Under the pieces are notes generated by a model. It saw only the letters and a program-made list of their open reading frames with translations, was not told where the DNA came from and did not search any database. Positions 26,041-35,721 of a stretch of DNA of 64,000 nucleotides are shown piece by piece (position 1 is the stretch's first letter; each line of letters begins with the position of its first letter). Made by a program: the position numbers and the translations under genes. Origin of the DNA: Nitrospira sp. (GTDB lineage: Bacteria; Nitrospirota; Nitrospiria; Nitrospirales; Nitrospiraceae); contig JBAOHZ010000009.1 of assembly GCA_037045225.1 (NCBI GenBank), positions 2,108,001 to 2,172,000 on the forward strand. The letters run 5' to 3'.

Positions 26041-26573
26041 TCATTCGATCTACCACGGTCTTGTGTGTGAGACGAGGCAACCAGGTGACGATGGGCTGCG
26101 ATGGGCAGGTCACGGTCGGCACTACGGTCATGAAGCACAATGCCAGGAAGATGCGCCGTATGCACAGTGATACGGTGCTGGCAGGGTTTGCCGGTGCGAC
26201 GGCCGATGCCTTCACCTTGTTTGAAAAGTTTGAGGCCAAACTGGCCGAGTATCGTGGAAATCTGACGAGAGCCGCCGTGGAATTGGCAAAGGACTGGCGC
26301 ACCGATCGCGCGTTACGGCGTTTGGAGGCGTTGCTGGCCGTGGCCGATCTCGATCACTCCTTCATCATTTCGGGAACCGGAGATGTGATTGAGCCGGAAG
26401 ACGCGATCCTGGCGATCGGATCAGGCGGGCCGTATGCGCTGGCTGCCGCGCGCGCCTTGCTGGGGCATTCCGAACTGGTTGCCGAACAAGTCGTCCGGGA
26501 ATCCCTGATGATTGCCGGCGGGATCGACATTTATACCAACCAACAGATTGTGATCGAATCGCTCTCGCGTTAG
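26037..26573 (+). CDS. hslV: HslV peptidase subunit
   Basis: The 178-residue protein has the N-terminal nucleophile pattern TTVLCVRRGNQVTMGCDGQV. The active-site Thr follows a five-residue lead (MIIRS) instead of Met alone, so a short propeptide must be removed. Downstream are VMKHNARKMRRM and GSGGPYALAAARAL, both typical. With HslU it forms the two-component cytoplasmic protease. The start overlaps the xerC stop (ATGA). Confidence 0.96.
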   Translation: MIIRSTTVLCVRRGNQVTMGCDGQVTVGTTVMKHNARKMRRMHSDTVLAGFAGATADAFTLFEKFEAKLAEYRGNLTRAAVELAKDWRTDRALRRLEALLAVADLDHSFIISGTGDVIEPEDAILAIGSGGPYALAAARALLGHSELVAEQVVRESLMIAGGIDIYTNQQIVIESLSR

Positions 26574-26584
26574 GATCTGCCGCC

Positions 26585-27988
26585 ATGACGACCGAAACGA
26601 CCTCCCGTCCCCTCAACGTGAATAACCTCACACCTCGTCAGATCGTCGAAGCGCTGGACCGTTATGTGATCGGCCAGCAGGATGCCAAGCGTATGGTGGC
26701 GATTGCGCTCCGTAATCGCTGGCGTCGTCAGCAACTGGCTCCTGAGTTGCGTGATGAGGTCATGCCGAAAAACATCATCATGATCGGGCCGACCGGCGTG
26801 GGCAAAACCGAAATCGCCAGACGCCTGGCGAAACTTGCCGAAGCGCCGTTCATCAAGGTGGAGGCCTCCAAATTCACCGAAGTCGGCTATGTCGGTCGAG
26901 ATGTCGAATCGATCATTCGTGATCTCACTGAGCTGGCCATCAGTTTGGTGAAGACCAAGCACTTGGAAGAGGTGCAGGAGAAGGCGTCGCGGCTTGGAGA
27001 AGAGCGGCTACTCGATCTCTTGTTGCCTGGTGCACCGTCGCGTTCGACGTCCCCTGGATTCGAACCTTCCGGGGCACGTGCCGACACGTCTGAATCCACA
27101 GAATCATCGGATGCCACGCGATCGAAGCTTCGCCTGCAACTGCGCGAGGGCAAGCTGGATCAGCGATCCGTGGAAGTGGAAGTGAAGGAGCGGGCGTTGC
27201 CGTTGGGGGTGATTTCCAATGCGGGCGGCATGGAGGATCTTGAAGGGAACCTGCGCGACATGCTGGGCGGTATGTTCCAAGGGAAGAAAAAGAAACGAAT
27301 GATGAAAGTGCCCGATGCGCTCAAGCATCTCACCCAGGAGGAAGCCCAAAAGTTGATCGACATGGATGAAGTGGTCCGGGAGGCCATCACGAAGGTCGAG
27401 CAGACCGGTATTGTCTTTTTGGATGAGATCGACAAGATCGCAGGGCGTGAACGCGCGATGGGGCCGGATGTCTCCCGTGAAGGGGTGCAGCGTGACTTGT
27501 TGCCGATTGTGGAAGGGACCACGGTGAGCACTAAACATGGCGCCGTGCAGACCGACCATATTCTCTTCATCGCTGCGGGCGCGTTTCATGTTGCCAAGCC
27601 GTCTGACTTGATTCCCGAACTACAGGGCCGGTTCCCGATCCGTGTCGAATTGGCGCCGCTCACCAAAGAAGACTTCGTGCGTATCTTGACCGAGCCGAGA
27701 GGGGCGTTGGTGCGTCAGTACCATGCGTTGATGGCGACGGAAGGCCTCACGGTGGAGTTTACGGATGATGGGGTGGCAGAGATTGCGGCAACGGCCGTGC
27801 AGGTCAACGAACGGACAGAAAATATCGGGGCCCGGCGGCTGTTTACGATTATGGAGCGCTTGCTGGAGCAGGTGTCGTTCGAAGGATCCGAGATGAAAGA
27901 AAAGAAGATCGTGGTGGATGCCGCGTATGTGCGGGAGCGCTTGCAGAATATTGTGAAGGATCAAGACTTGAGCCGCTATATTTTGTAA
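26585..27988 (+). CDS. hslU: HslU ATPase subunit
   Basis: The 467-residue AAA+ unfoldase starts with LTPRQIVEALDRYVIGQQDA. It has Walker A GPTGVGKT, the pore motif KFTEVGYVGRDV, an I-domain with a low-complexity insert (about 140-185), Walker B GIVFLDEIDKIA and the GARRLFTIMERLLE sensor 2 region, ending in the C-terminal tail DQDLSRYIL that docks into HslV. It is encoded 11 bp after hslV. Confidence 0.97.
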   Translation: MTTETTSRPLNVNNLTPRQIVEALDRYVIGQQDAKRMVAIALRNRWRRQQLAPELRDEVMPKNIIMIGPTGVGKTEIARRLAKLAEAPFIKVEASKFTEVGYVGRDVESIIRDLTELAISLVKTKHLEEVQEKASRLGEERLLDLLLPGAPSRSTSPGFEPSGARADTSESTESSDATRSKLRLQLREGKLDQRSVEVEVKERALPLGVISNAGGMEDLEGNLRDMLGGMFQGKKKKRMMKVPDALKHLTQEEAQKLIDMDEVVREAITKVEQTGIVFLDEIDKIAGRERAMGPDVSREGVQRDLLPIVEGTTVSTKHGAVQTDHILFIAAGAFHVAKPSDLIPELQGRFPIRVELAPLTKEDFVRILTEPRGALVRQYHALMATEGLTVEFTDDGVAEIAATAVQVNERTENIGARRLFTIMERLLEQVSFEGSEMKEKKIVVDAAYVRERLQNIVKDQDLSRYIL

Positions 27989-28012
27989 GCGGCCGGCAGG
28001 ACGGGGGAACGC

Positions 28013-28909
28013 ATGAATAAACTGATTAAGAAGGCAGACGTGCTGATCGAGGCCCTGCCCTACATCCGCACCTTCAAGGGCAAGACGGTCGTCATCAAGT
28101 ACGGTGGGCATGCGATGACCGATGGGCCGCTGAAAGAGCGATTCGCCCAGAATGTGGTGCTGCTGAAGTATGTCGGGCTCAACCCCGTGATCGTGCATGG
28201 CGGTGGTCCGCAAATCGATCAGATGCTGGATCGATTGGGAATGGTCGCGAAGTTTCGGCATGGGGTGCGAGTCACCGACGCGGCGACGATGGAAATTGTC
28301 GAGATGGTATTGGCCGGCCGGATCAATATGGAAATCGTCGACCTCTTGAATCGACACGGTGGACAGGCAGTCGGACTCAGCGGCAAGGACGGCGGGTTGA
28401 TGTTGACCAAGGCCCTGACGGCGAAGGCCTGGGCGGAAAGCATAGAAAAGGACCTCGACTCGGATGATGCGGATGCCGACTTCGGGTTTGTCGGCGATGT
28501 GAAGTCGATTGATCCCACGTTGCTCTTGAAGCTCCAGGAAGATAATTACATTCCTGTGATCGCGCCGATCGGAACAGACCGGGAAGGCAGTACGTACAAC
28601 ATCAACGCCGATCTGGTGGCGGGCGCGATTGCCGCCGCGTTGAAGGCGGAAAAACTCGTGATGTTGACCGATGTGAAGGGCATCCGCGATGCCAATGGCC
28701 GCCACCTGCCGACGGTCTCCCGTAAGGATGTGCAGCGGATGGTGAAGCGTGGCACGATCAGCGAGGGCATGTTGCCGAAAGTGCACGCCTGCCTGGATGC
28801 CTTGGCCGGCGGCGTGGGGAAGGCGCACATCATCGACGGTCGTACGCCCCATGCCATTCTGTTGGAAATCTTCACCCACAAGGGGATCGGCACAGAGATC
28901 GTGGCGTAG
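28013..28909 (+). CDS. argB: Acetylglutamate kinase
   Basis: The 298-residue protein shows the amino-acid-kinase family motifs: KTVVIKYGGHAM (phosphate binding Lys), NPVIVHGGGPQID, the substrate loop QAVGLSGKDGG and YNINADLVAGAIAAAL. It performs the second step of arginine synthesis. The N-terminal helix (about 1-20) typical of arginine-sensitive hexameric enzymes is present, which suggests feedback control. It follows hslU by 24 bp, possibly in the same transcript, although the pathways are unrelated. Confidence 0.96.
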   Translation: MNKLIKKADVLIEALPYIRTFKGKTVVIKYGGHAMTDGPLKERFAQNVVLLKYVGLNPVIVHGGGPQIDQMLDRLGMVAKFRHGVRVTDAATMEIVEMVLAGRINMEIVDLLNRHGGQAVGLSGKDGGLMLTKALTAKAWAESIEKDLDSDDADADFGFVGDVKSIDPTLLLKLQEDNYIPVIAPIGTDREGSTYNINADLVAGAIAAALKAEKLVMLTDVKGIRDANGRHLPTVSRKDVQRMVKRGTISEGMLPKVHACLDALAGGVGKAHIIDGRTPHAILLEIFTHKGIGTEIVA

Positions 28910-29126
28910 TCGTTGATGACGCGGTGCTTCAACGATCCGCAGATGGAGGTCGTAGCGTGGACCCCTGCGTGGTGTCACGATGCCGTGCTGGCTGGTGGTT
29001 TCCAATTGCGGCGAATCTCGGCCGGCCGCACTCCCATCAAATGCGATCGGTTGACCCTCAATCTGATGAGCCCGGTTGTCGTCGGCGCCGGCACAGCGGC
29101 AACAGGTTTGGCCGGTATGGAGCATC

Positions 29127-29825
29127 ATGGTTCGTAAACTGAAGACCGTGGGGACTGACGTTCGGCAGGCGATGAAGGATATTTTCGCGTGCCTCGACTA
29201 TGCGCGATTGGGGCCGATCTATTGCGACGAAGGCGGGGATGAATTTTGGGCGGTGAAACGCGGGCTCTGTCAACGTCTTGGTCTGAAACTCGCGAAGGCG
29301 CTGGTGTCGCGACTTCGCTCGGGGGGTGCCAGTTTGTACGTGGGGGCCGGGGTGGCGGAGATTCCGCTGCTCGCGATGGAAACGCTGGATCTCAGGCGAC
29401 GCGCGGTCGCCTGCAATCTGCGGAAACAGGAAGTGCTGATTCTCAATCGAGCCTGCGTCGGGTTCCCGATACGATTTGAGCATCGCGATGCCGGTTCTGT
29501 GAAAGACCGGGTGGACCACCTCTGGCTGGTCAGTGTGCTGAACGATCCCGAACGGTTCCCGGAGCTGTCGGCGTTGTCCTACGGGCGTGCGAATCCGGTG
29601 ACGTTCGATGCGCGCAAGTTCCTGCCGCAGCAGCGCGCGGTGGCCACATTGGTGGATCGTTGCTTAAGCCGATTGATGATTCCGGGATTGGTGACGACGA
29701 CGGTCGAGGAAGCGGTGTGGGTCGCTGAATGGTGTCATCGTCGAGGCATCCGTTACCGGATCGACCGCCAGACATTCGCATCACCGACGGTGGGTGATCC
29801 CATTTGCCTCATGCGGCTCGGGTAA
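29127..29825 (+). CDS. Unknown protein with methyltransferase-like motif
   Basis: From the ATG at 29127 (site GGAG) the protein has 232 residues. It lacks a signal peptide. The stretch ASLYVGAGVAEIPLLAMETL resembles SAM-binding motif I of Rossmann methyltransferases, and RRAVACNLRKQEVLILNRAC could hold the adjacent acidic-to-basic motif II position. A C-terminal TTTVEEAVWVAEWCHRRGI is also distinct. I cannot assign a substrate. The 217 bp before it show no gene. Confidence 0.6.
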   Translation: MVRKLKTVGTDVRQAMKDIFACLDYARLGPIYCDEGGDEFWAVKRGLCQRLGLKLAKALVSRLRSGGASLYVGAGVAEIPLLAMETLDLRRRAVACNLRKQEVLILNRACVGFPIRFEHRDAGSVKDRVDHLWLVSVLNDPERFPELSALSYGRANPVTFDARKFLPQQRAVATLVDRCLSRLMIPGLVTTTVEEAVWVAEWCHRRGIRYRIDRQTFASPTVGDPICLMRLG

Positions 29826-29864
29826 AAAACGAACGGCCGAAGGCGCTTGGGTGTGCGGATCGTG

Positions 29865-30404
29865 CTAGACCCAGAATCCGGGGCGAAGCTTATCGGGACC
29901 AGAGAGGTACTGGCGGGAATAGCGGATGTAGTTTTGCGCGGATTCTCGGATCCAGGCGAGCTCTTGCTCGGTCACAGAACGTTTTACTTTGGCCGGCGAG
30001 CCCAGGATGAGACTCTTGGGCGGAACGACGGTGCCTTCGGTGATCAATGCGCCGGCGCCGACTACCGAGTCTTCACCGATGACCGCCCCGTCCATGATGA
30101 TGGCGCCCATTCCGACCAGCACACGGTTCTGAATGGTGCAGCCATGCAAGACCACGTGGTGCCCGATGGTCACGTCGTCGCCGATGATGAGCGGATGCGT
30201 GTCGTGGGTGACATGCAACATGCAGAGATCCTGCACGTTCGTTCGGTGCCCGATGCGAATGTAGTTCACGTCGCCGCGAATGACGGCATGAAACCATGCG
30301 CTGCATTCGTCGCCCATCACGACGTCGCCGATGACCACGGCGGTCTCTTCGATAAAGCAGGACTGCGGGATAGTCGGGGTGATGCCCTGAAACGTGCGGA
30401 TCAT
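29865..30404 (-). CDS. Gamma-carbonic-anhydrase-like hexapeptide protein
   Basis: The 179-residue protein is a left-handed beta-helix of hexapeptide repeats (VVIGDVVMGDEC, VLVGMGAIIMDGAVIGED). His residues in MLHVTHD and GHHVVLHGC sit where the gamma-class zinc ligands lie. By family it belongs with YrdA/PaaY-type proteins; carbonic anhydrase activity is possible but not certain, since many relatives are inactive. It is convergent to the unknown methyltransferase-like gene and divergent from rimO. Confidence 0.88.
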   Translation of the reverse strand: MIRTFQGITPTIPQSCFIEETAVVIGDVVMGDECSAWFHAVIRGDVNYIRIGHRTNVQDLCMLHVTHDTHPLIIGDDVTIGHHVVLHGCTIQNRVLVGMGAIIMDGAVIGEDSVVGAGALITEGTVVPPKSLILGSPAKVKRSVTEQELAWIRESAQNYIRYSRQYLSGPDKLRPGFWV

Positions 30405-30487
30405 ACGCTCAATCTAGGATAGCTACAGCGGAATAGCAAGAGACCTCGTTTGACAGACTTTTCTGCCCTCTCGTAGACTGCCAGGTT

Positions 30488-31942
30488 ATGGCCTCATCAT
30501 TGATTACTCCATCACGCGCGAAACGCACCAAGCCCACGATCGGTTTTGTGAACCTCGGGTGTTCCAAAAACCAGGTGGATTCGGAAGTCATGCTCGGCAC
30601 GTTGGTGGCCGGCGGTTTTCAACTCACCGGCGACGCGCGAGCCGCGGAAGTCGTGATTATTAATACCTGCGGCTTTATCGAAGAGGCCAAGCAGGAATCG
30701 ATCAATAGCATCATCGAGCATGGGCGCTTGAAGAAGTCCGGATCCTGCCGCGTGTTGATTGCCGCCGGGTGCCTCGCGCAGCGGTACCAGGGTGAACTGT
30801 TGAAAGAGTTGCCCGAGTTGGACGGCGTCGTAGGGACGGGCGAGTTCGGGCGTATTGCGGAAATCTGCCGCAGTCTGTTGGCGCCGAAAGCCCGTCAGCA
30901 GCGACTCTGGATTGGACAACCGCCCTATCTGTACGATGCCGAGACGCCGCGCATTCGCCTCGGAACTCCCCACAGCGCCTATCTCAAAATTGCCGAAGGT
31001 TGTAACCGGAACTGCGCCTTCTGCGCGATTCCCATCATGCGAGGGAAGCAGCGGAGCCGTCCGATTGAGTCGATTGTGGCTGAGGCCGAACGGTTGGTGC
31101 AGGAAGGAGTGAAGGAGCTCAACCTGATCTCCCAGGACACGATCAATTACGGCGTGGATCTTGGATTGAAACAGGGGCTCACGGCGCTGCTTCGCGAACT
31201 GGTGACGGTGAAGGATGTGCGCTGGATCCGGCCCTTCTATCTGTATCCGCAACAGGTGACGGATGAGTTGCTGAGTCTCTATGCTGGAGAGGAGCGCATT
31301 ACGAAGTACCTCGACATGCCTCTGCAACATATCAGCGACGGGATGTTGAAGCGGATGCACCGGTTGGGAGACCGCAAACACGTCACCAAACTAGTCGAAC
31401 GTATTCGAACCAAGATTCCTGGCGTCTTTTTCAGGACGGCGTTTATCGTCGGATTTCCCGGTGAGACCGATGCCATGTTCGAGGAACTCAAACAATTCAT
31501 CCTCGAGATGGAATTCGATCGCGTGGCGGTATTTCTCTATTCCGATGAAGAGGGCACATCGGCTGTCGATCTTGACCGGAAAGTCGACCAGGCGGTCATG
31601 GAAGAGCGGCGCAATGAATTGCTGGCCTTGCAAGAATCTATTTCAGAAGCCAAGAATCGTGACTACCTCGGCCGTACAATGGAGGTCCTTGTGGATGGGA
31701 TCTCTGAAGAATCTGACCGGCTGCTTGAAGCCAGGCATGAAGGGCTGGCACCTGAGATTGACGGGGTGGTCTTCTGTGATCGCGCTGCGGCGAAGCCGGG
31801 TGAGTTTGTTTCAGTCACCATCACCGATGTGGCCGGGTATGACTTGATTGCCCAGGCGGCTGGTCGGGTCGACTCTCCAGCTTCTTCTCCGACTGCTCCC
31901 ACGCTGCTCATGCCCAAAAAAGCCGGAGCAGGCTACCGATAA
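30488..31942 (+). CDS. rimO: Ribosomal protein S12 methylthiotransferase RimO
   Basis: The 484-residue enzyme has the three MTTase cluster cysteines (25 in VNLGCSKNQVDSE, 61 in NTCGF, 95 in AAGC), the radical-SAM cluster CNRNCAFC (172, 176, 179) and a C-terminal TRAM domain (about 380-450). SKNQVDSE and the pattern IYLYPQQV-like FYLYPQQVTDEL mark RimO rather than MiaB. It adds a methylthio group to an Asp of ribosomal protein S12. The C-terminus runs about 35 residues past TRAM with a low-complexity tail. Confidence 0.95.
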   Translation: MASSLITPSRAKRTKPTIGFVNLGCSKNQVDSEVMLGTLVAGGFQLTGDARAAEVVIINTCGFIEEAKQESINSIIEHGRLKKSGSCRVLIAAGCLAQRYQGELLKELPELDGVVGTGEFGRIAEICRSLLAPKARQQRLWIGQPPYLYDAETPRIRLGTPHSAYLKIAEGCNRNCAFCAIPIMRGKQRSRPIESIVAEAERLVQEGVKELNLISQDTINYGVDLGLKQGLTALLRELVTVKDVRWIRPFYLYPQQVTDELLSLYAGEERITKYLDMPLQHISDGMLKRMHRLGDRKHVTKLVERIRTKIPGVFFRTAFIVGFPGETDAMFEELKQFILEMEFDRVAVFLYSDEEGTSAVDLDRKVDQAVMEERRNELLALQESISEAKNRDYLGRTMEVLVDGISEESDRLLEARHEGLAPEIDGVVFCDRAAAKPGEFVSVTITDVAGYDLIAQAAGRVDSPASSPTAPTLLMPKKAGAGYR

Positions 31943-31979
31943 GCCTGCGCTCACCAGTAGCCCGCTCCTACAGCCGCTC

Positions 31980-33458
31980 TTAGATTGTTGCGCTGAGATA
32001 GAGTGACGCGCCTCGTCGATTGACCAGGACTAGCACGGTTTGCCCTTTCTTGAGGTCAGAGGCAGCCCGGTCGAAATCTTTCATCGAAGTGACCGGTTTG
32101 CGGTTAATCTCCCGGATCACGTCACCTGGCATCAATCCCGCCCGCTCCGCGTCGCTCTCAGGCTCGATGGTTGTGACGACGACGCCTTGAATCTTCCCTT
32201 TCAGTCCAAGTTCCTGAGCGGTTTCCCGATCCAACTCCTGTACGGCGAGTCCGGCCAGCGGCTGTTCCGATGGAACGGCCTCCGCCTTGGCCACCTGCGG
32301 GTTGTCGGGGAGCTCACCGATGGTTACGGACAAATCTTTCTCGTGGCCATCCCGCATCACTGTCACGGTCGCTTTGCTGCCGACCGAGCTTCGGGTGACG
32401 GCGCGTTGGAGTGTTACGGCATCCTCGATCGCGGTTCCCTGATAGGACACGATCACGTCGCCCTGTTTCAGGCCGGCCTTGTCTGCCGGTCCTTCCTCTT
32501 TCACGTCGGTGACGATGGCGCCATGATTTCCTTTGACGTTGAACGACTTGGCCAACTCCTGATTGAGATCCTGTATCCCGATACCCATAAACCCGCGTAC
32601 GACCTTCCCCGTCTTGACCAGACTCTCGTAGATGGGTTTACTCATGCTCGTGGAGACGGCGAAGCCCACGCCCTGGTAGCCGCCGGTCTGAGAGAAGATG
32701 GCCGTGTTGATGCCGATCAACTCACCCTTGGTATTCACCAGCGCGCCGCCGCTGTTGCCTGGATTGATGGCGGCATCGGTTTGGATGAAATCTTCGTACT
32801 GCGTAATTCCCATATGTCCACGGCCCAGGGCGCTCACGATGCCCAGGGTGACCGTGGAGTTCAGCCCAAACGGGTTCCCGACGGCTAGGACGTATTCACC
32901 GACCTGAAGACGGCCGGAGTCGCCCCATGGGATTGTCGGCAGCTGAGTGCCGTCGATCTTGACCACGGCGATATCGCTCTTGGGGTCACTGCCGACAATT
33001 TGCCCCTTGAACTCCCGCTTGTCGGGTAGTGTGACGGTGACGGTTTTCGCCCCTGCGATCACGTGGTTGTTGGTCAGCACATAGCCATCCGGAGTGACGA
33101 TCACGCCGGATCCTTGCCCTCCGCCACGGCGTTCCCTGGGCTCCATCGGTGGGCCGAAGCGTCGGGGCCCGAACGGCGATCCGAAAAAATCCTCCATCCG
33201 GCCACGTGGGCGGGATGAATCAGAGACTTCTTCTGCGCCGCTCGTGGTGATGTTCACGACGGCCGGTGTCACGTTCTTCGCGACGTCCGTGAATCCGGCT
33301 GCGGGAAGGCCGCCGGCTATCGTCGCCGGACGGTCATCGGCCGCTGGTGACGGATTCGAGGCGTGTGAGGTCGTGAGCGGGAGATAACTCCAGATCAAGG
33401 CAGCGCCCAGGGCGGCGATGCCGGCAATGGCACTGACGGACTGCAAGGGACGTTTCAT
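31980..33458 (-). CDS. DegP/HtrA-type periplasmic serine protease
   Basis: The 492-residue protein has an N-terminal signal or anchor (about 9-30), a trypsin-like domain with His132 (NNHVIAGA), Asp162 (SDIAVV) and Ser236 (NPGNSGGA), and two PDZ domains (about 280-365 and 390-490). A glycine/arginine-rich loop (FGPRRFGPPMEPRERRGGG) precedes the catalytic His. It degrades or refolds envelope proteins. A strong ribosome site AAGGAGGAGCC is present. A two-component system lies just upstream on the same strand, 116 bp away, and may regulate it in response to envelope stress. Confidence 0.95.
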   Translation of the reverse strand: MKRPLQSVSAIAGIAALGAALIWSYLPLTTSHASNPSPAADDRPATIAGGLPAAGFTDVAKNVTPAVVNITTSGAEEVSDSSRPRGRMEDFFGSPFGPRRFGPPMEPRERRGGGQGSGVIVTPDGYVLTNNHVIAGAKTVTVTLPDKREFKGQIVGSDPKSDIAVVKIDGTQLPTIPWGDSGRLQVGEYVLAVGNPFGLNSTVTLGIVSALGRGHMGITQYEDFIQTDAAINPGNSGGALVNTKGELIGINTAIFSQTGGYQGVGFAVSTSMSKPIYESLVKTGKVVRGFMGIGIQDLNQELAKSFNVKGNHGAIVTDVKEEGPADKAGLKQGDVIVSYQGTAIEDAVTLQRAVTRSSVGSKATVTVMRDGHEKDLSVTIGELPDNPQVAKAEAVPSEQPLAGLAVQELDRETAQELGLKGKIQGVVVTTIEPESDAERAGLMPGDVIREINRKPVTSMKDFDRAASDLKKGQTVLVLVNRRGASLYLSATI

Positions 33459-33573
33459 GAGGGCTCCTCCTTCTAACGTCGGTGATCTGTGTGCGCGGGA
33501 GAAATCCCGCTACAGCCATGCTGAAAGGTAGCAGCCGTGGATGAGAAACCAATTAACGCGCGATTAGAAGTCG

Positions 33574-34977
33574 TTAAGCTGTCGGCGGAGCGAGGGGGAG
33601 TACGATGGTGAACGTCGATCCTGCGCCCACCTCGCTCTTGACCTCGATGTGTCCGTGGTGAGCCTCAGCGATCCAGGCGCAGATGGCCAGGCCGAGCCCG
33701 GTCCCTTTTTTCGTGTGGGCACGTGCGTCGTCGGTGCGGAAGAAGCGGTCGAAGATTTGTTTGTGCGCGTCCGGGGGGATGCCGATGCCGTGGTCGCGCA
33801 CCGAGAGGCGAACGGTGCGGCCTTCCACCAGCAGATCGATTTCCACCTTGCCCTGTGGGTAGGAGTATTTCACGGCATTGTCGACGATGTTCAGAATGAG
33901 TTCCCGCAGGCGAAGTTCATCGCCCTGCACCGTAGCGGGTTGGATGGTGCCCATGACGACATCCACCTCGCGCTCTTGGCCCAGCAGGCAGGCCTGGCGC
34001 TGGATATCCTCCACCAATGCCTCCAGGCGGACCGGTTCACATTCTGTTTTGACTTGGCCCAAATCCGCTCGTGAGAGGAATAAGAGTTCCTCGACGATGC
34101 GCGACATCCGGTCGATCTCTTCCAGGTTACTTTCCAAGACGGCAATGTAGTCTTCGACGGGGCGAGGACGCCGCAGGACTAACTCGCTTTCGCCCTTCAT
34201 CACCGTCAACGGAGTCCGGAGTTCGTGCGAGGCATCGCTGCTGAATTGCCGGATTTGCGCGAAGGAGGTCTCCAGGCGCGCGATCATGTTGTTGAAGGTG
34301 TCGGTGAGACGCCCGATTTCATCCGTGGAGCGTTCGGACGTCAGGCGCTGCGTCAGGTCTCCTGCAGCGATGCGTTTCGCCGCGACGGTGATGGAATCGA
34401 CGGGCCGTAAGGCACGTCCTGCCAGAAACCATCCTCCGACCAATGACACGACCAGTGCGATCGGGGCCATCACAACGAGGACCAGCAAGAACCGGCGCAG
34501 CGTTTCCTCTACACCCTCCAGGGTTGTGCCGACTTGCACGATATACAACAGGGACCCGCGATAGATGATGGGGACGGAGACCAAGCGTAGTGGCGGTTCG
34601 TTGGGATACCTGGCCGACTCGAAGACGGTGCTGCCGGTAAATGCGGCTTCCAGCGCGGGCCGACTCAAGGGCACGTCATGTTGCCGGATATTGGGGGAGC
34701 GGATGGTGATGGTGCCGGTGGGACTGAAGATCTGAAAAAATTTATCGATGCGGGTCAACTCAGGGAACTGGCTCAGGAGGGCATCTTCGTCGATCAGGGG
34801 GAGAAATCCGCGCTTCTCCAGGGAACGTACGGCTGCCGATGCGGTTTCTTGCAGCGACTCATCGACTTGATCTCGAAGACTGCGGGCCGTGATGGTGTAC
34901 AGCACTACGGAAAAGGTCAGCAGGATGAGCGCCAAGGCCGTGCCGTACCAGAGTGTGAGCCGGACGCGAAGCGGCAT
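33574..34977 (-). CDS. Sensor histidine kinase
   Basis: The 467-residue protein has TM1 at about 9-30, a periplasmic sensor of about 130 residues, TM2 at about 163-187, a HAMP domain (188-240), the HisKA box SSDASHELRTPLTV with phospho-acceptor His251, and a HATPase domain with N-box LILNIVDNAVKYS and G-boxes (VRDHGIGIPPD, GTGLGLAI). It is the partner of the response regulator encoded directly before it (stop and start overlap as TGATG). The signal is unknown. Confidence 0.94.
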   Translation of the reverse strand: MPLRVRLTLWYGTALALILLTFSVVLYTITARSLRDQVDESLQETASAAVRSLEKRGFLPLIDEDALLSQFPELTRIDKFFQIFSPTGTITIRSPNIRQHDVPLSRPALEAAFTGSTVFESARYPNEPPLRLVSVPIIYRGSLLYIVQVGTTLEGVEETLRRFLLVLVVMAPIALVVSLVGGWFLAGRALRPVDSITVAAKRIAAGDLTQRLTSERSTDEIGRLTDTFNNMIARLETSFAQIRQFSSDASHELRTPLTVMKGESELVLRRPRPVEDYIAVLESNLEEIDRMSRIVEELLFLSRADLGQVKTECEPVRLEALVEDIQRQACLLGQEREVDVVMGTIQPATVQGDELRLRELILNIVDNAVKYSYPQGKVEIDLLVEGRTVRLSVRDHGIGIPPDAHKQIFDRFFRTDDARAHTKKGTGLGLAICAWIAEAHHGHIEVKSEVGAGSTFTIVLPLAPPTA

Positions 34978-35648
34978 CAGTCCACCTTGAGCATGTACCC
35001 ACTCCCTCGAATCGTATGGATTAACTTTCGAGCCCGTCCACGATCGATCTTATTCCGCAGGTAGTTCACATAGACATCGATGACGTTGGTGAAGGTATCG
35101 AAATCCTGATTCCAGACGTGGTCTGAGATCATGGGACGGGTCAACACCCGCCCCGCATGGCGCATGAAATATTCCAGCAGCGCATATTCTTTCACGGTGA
35201 GGTCGATACGTTGCCCGCCGCGTGTGACTTCGCGTGTGGCCGGATTGAGCAGAAGATCGTCGATCTGGAGCGTGCCGGAGGATTCCGCCGTGCCGCGTCG
35301 TAACAGGGCCCGCACACGCGCCAGCAATTCATCGATGGCGAAGGGCTTCGTGAGGTAGTCGTCTGCGCCGGCGTCTAGCCCTTTGACCCGCTGGTCTACT
35401 TTCGACTGTGCCGTCAGGATCAGCACCGGGGTCTGAATTTTTCCCTTGCGGAGACGCGTGAGCACTTCCAGGCCTGGCAGGCTCGGCAGCATGAGATCGA
35501 TCATGATGAGGTCGTAAGTGCCACTCAAGGCCATGTCGAGGCCTTGCGCGCCGTCCTCGCAGAGGTCGACGGCGTAACTCTCCTCCTCAAGCGCTCGCTT
35601 GATGAAAGAGCCTACCTTGGTTTCATCTTCAATGACGAGGACGCGCAT
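34977..35648 (-). CDS. OmpR-family response regulator
   Basis: The 223-residue protein has a receiver domain with the acidic pair in VIEDETKVG, phosphorylation site Asp51 (YDLIMIDLMLP), Thr and Lys in LILTAQ and LTKPFA, and an OmpR-type winged helix (about 125-223, TVKEYALLEYFMRHAGRVLT). It is co-translated with the histidine kinase. The neighbouring protease gene is a likely target, by position. Confidence 0.95.
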   Translation of the reverse strand: MRVLVIEDETKVGSFIKRALEEESYAVDLCEDGAQGLDMALSGTYDLIMIDLMLPSLPGLEVLTRLRKGKIQTPVLILTAQSKVDQRVKGLDAGADDYLTKPFAIDELLARVRALLRRGTAESSGTLQIDDLLLNPATREVTRGGQRIDLTVKEYALLEYFMRHAGRVLTRPMISDHVWNQDFDTFTNVIDVYVNYLRNKIDRGRARKLIHTIRGSGYMLKVD

Positions 35649-35705
35649 ACTTAGGGCTCACAAGTCCGTGGATTATACCAGAGGCGGCCGAATCTGTGAG
35701 CAGCG

Positions 35706-35721
35706 GAATCGTGCGGGCTAG
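35706..35721 (-). repeat. Solitary copy of the MITE-like terminal motif
   Basis: On the minus strand the sequence reads CTAGCCCGCACGATTC, matching 14 of 16 positions with the ends of the element at 52611-52806. As there, its TAG supplies the stop codon of the upstream gene (an M48 protease). No partner end is seen nearby. Confidence 0.4.

Noticed and set aside
27620..29128. A 502-codon open frame antisense to hslU and argB
   Set aside because: It lies opposite two certain genes, is very rich in His, Arg and Gln as expected from antisense of GC-rich codons, and has no domain or ribosome site.
30512..31381. Minus-strand 289-codon frame opposite rimO
   Set aside because: Shadow of a certain gene, with no motif or ribosome site.
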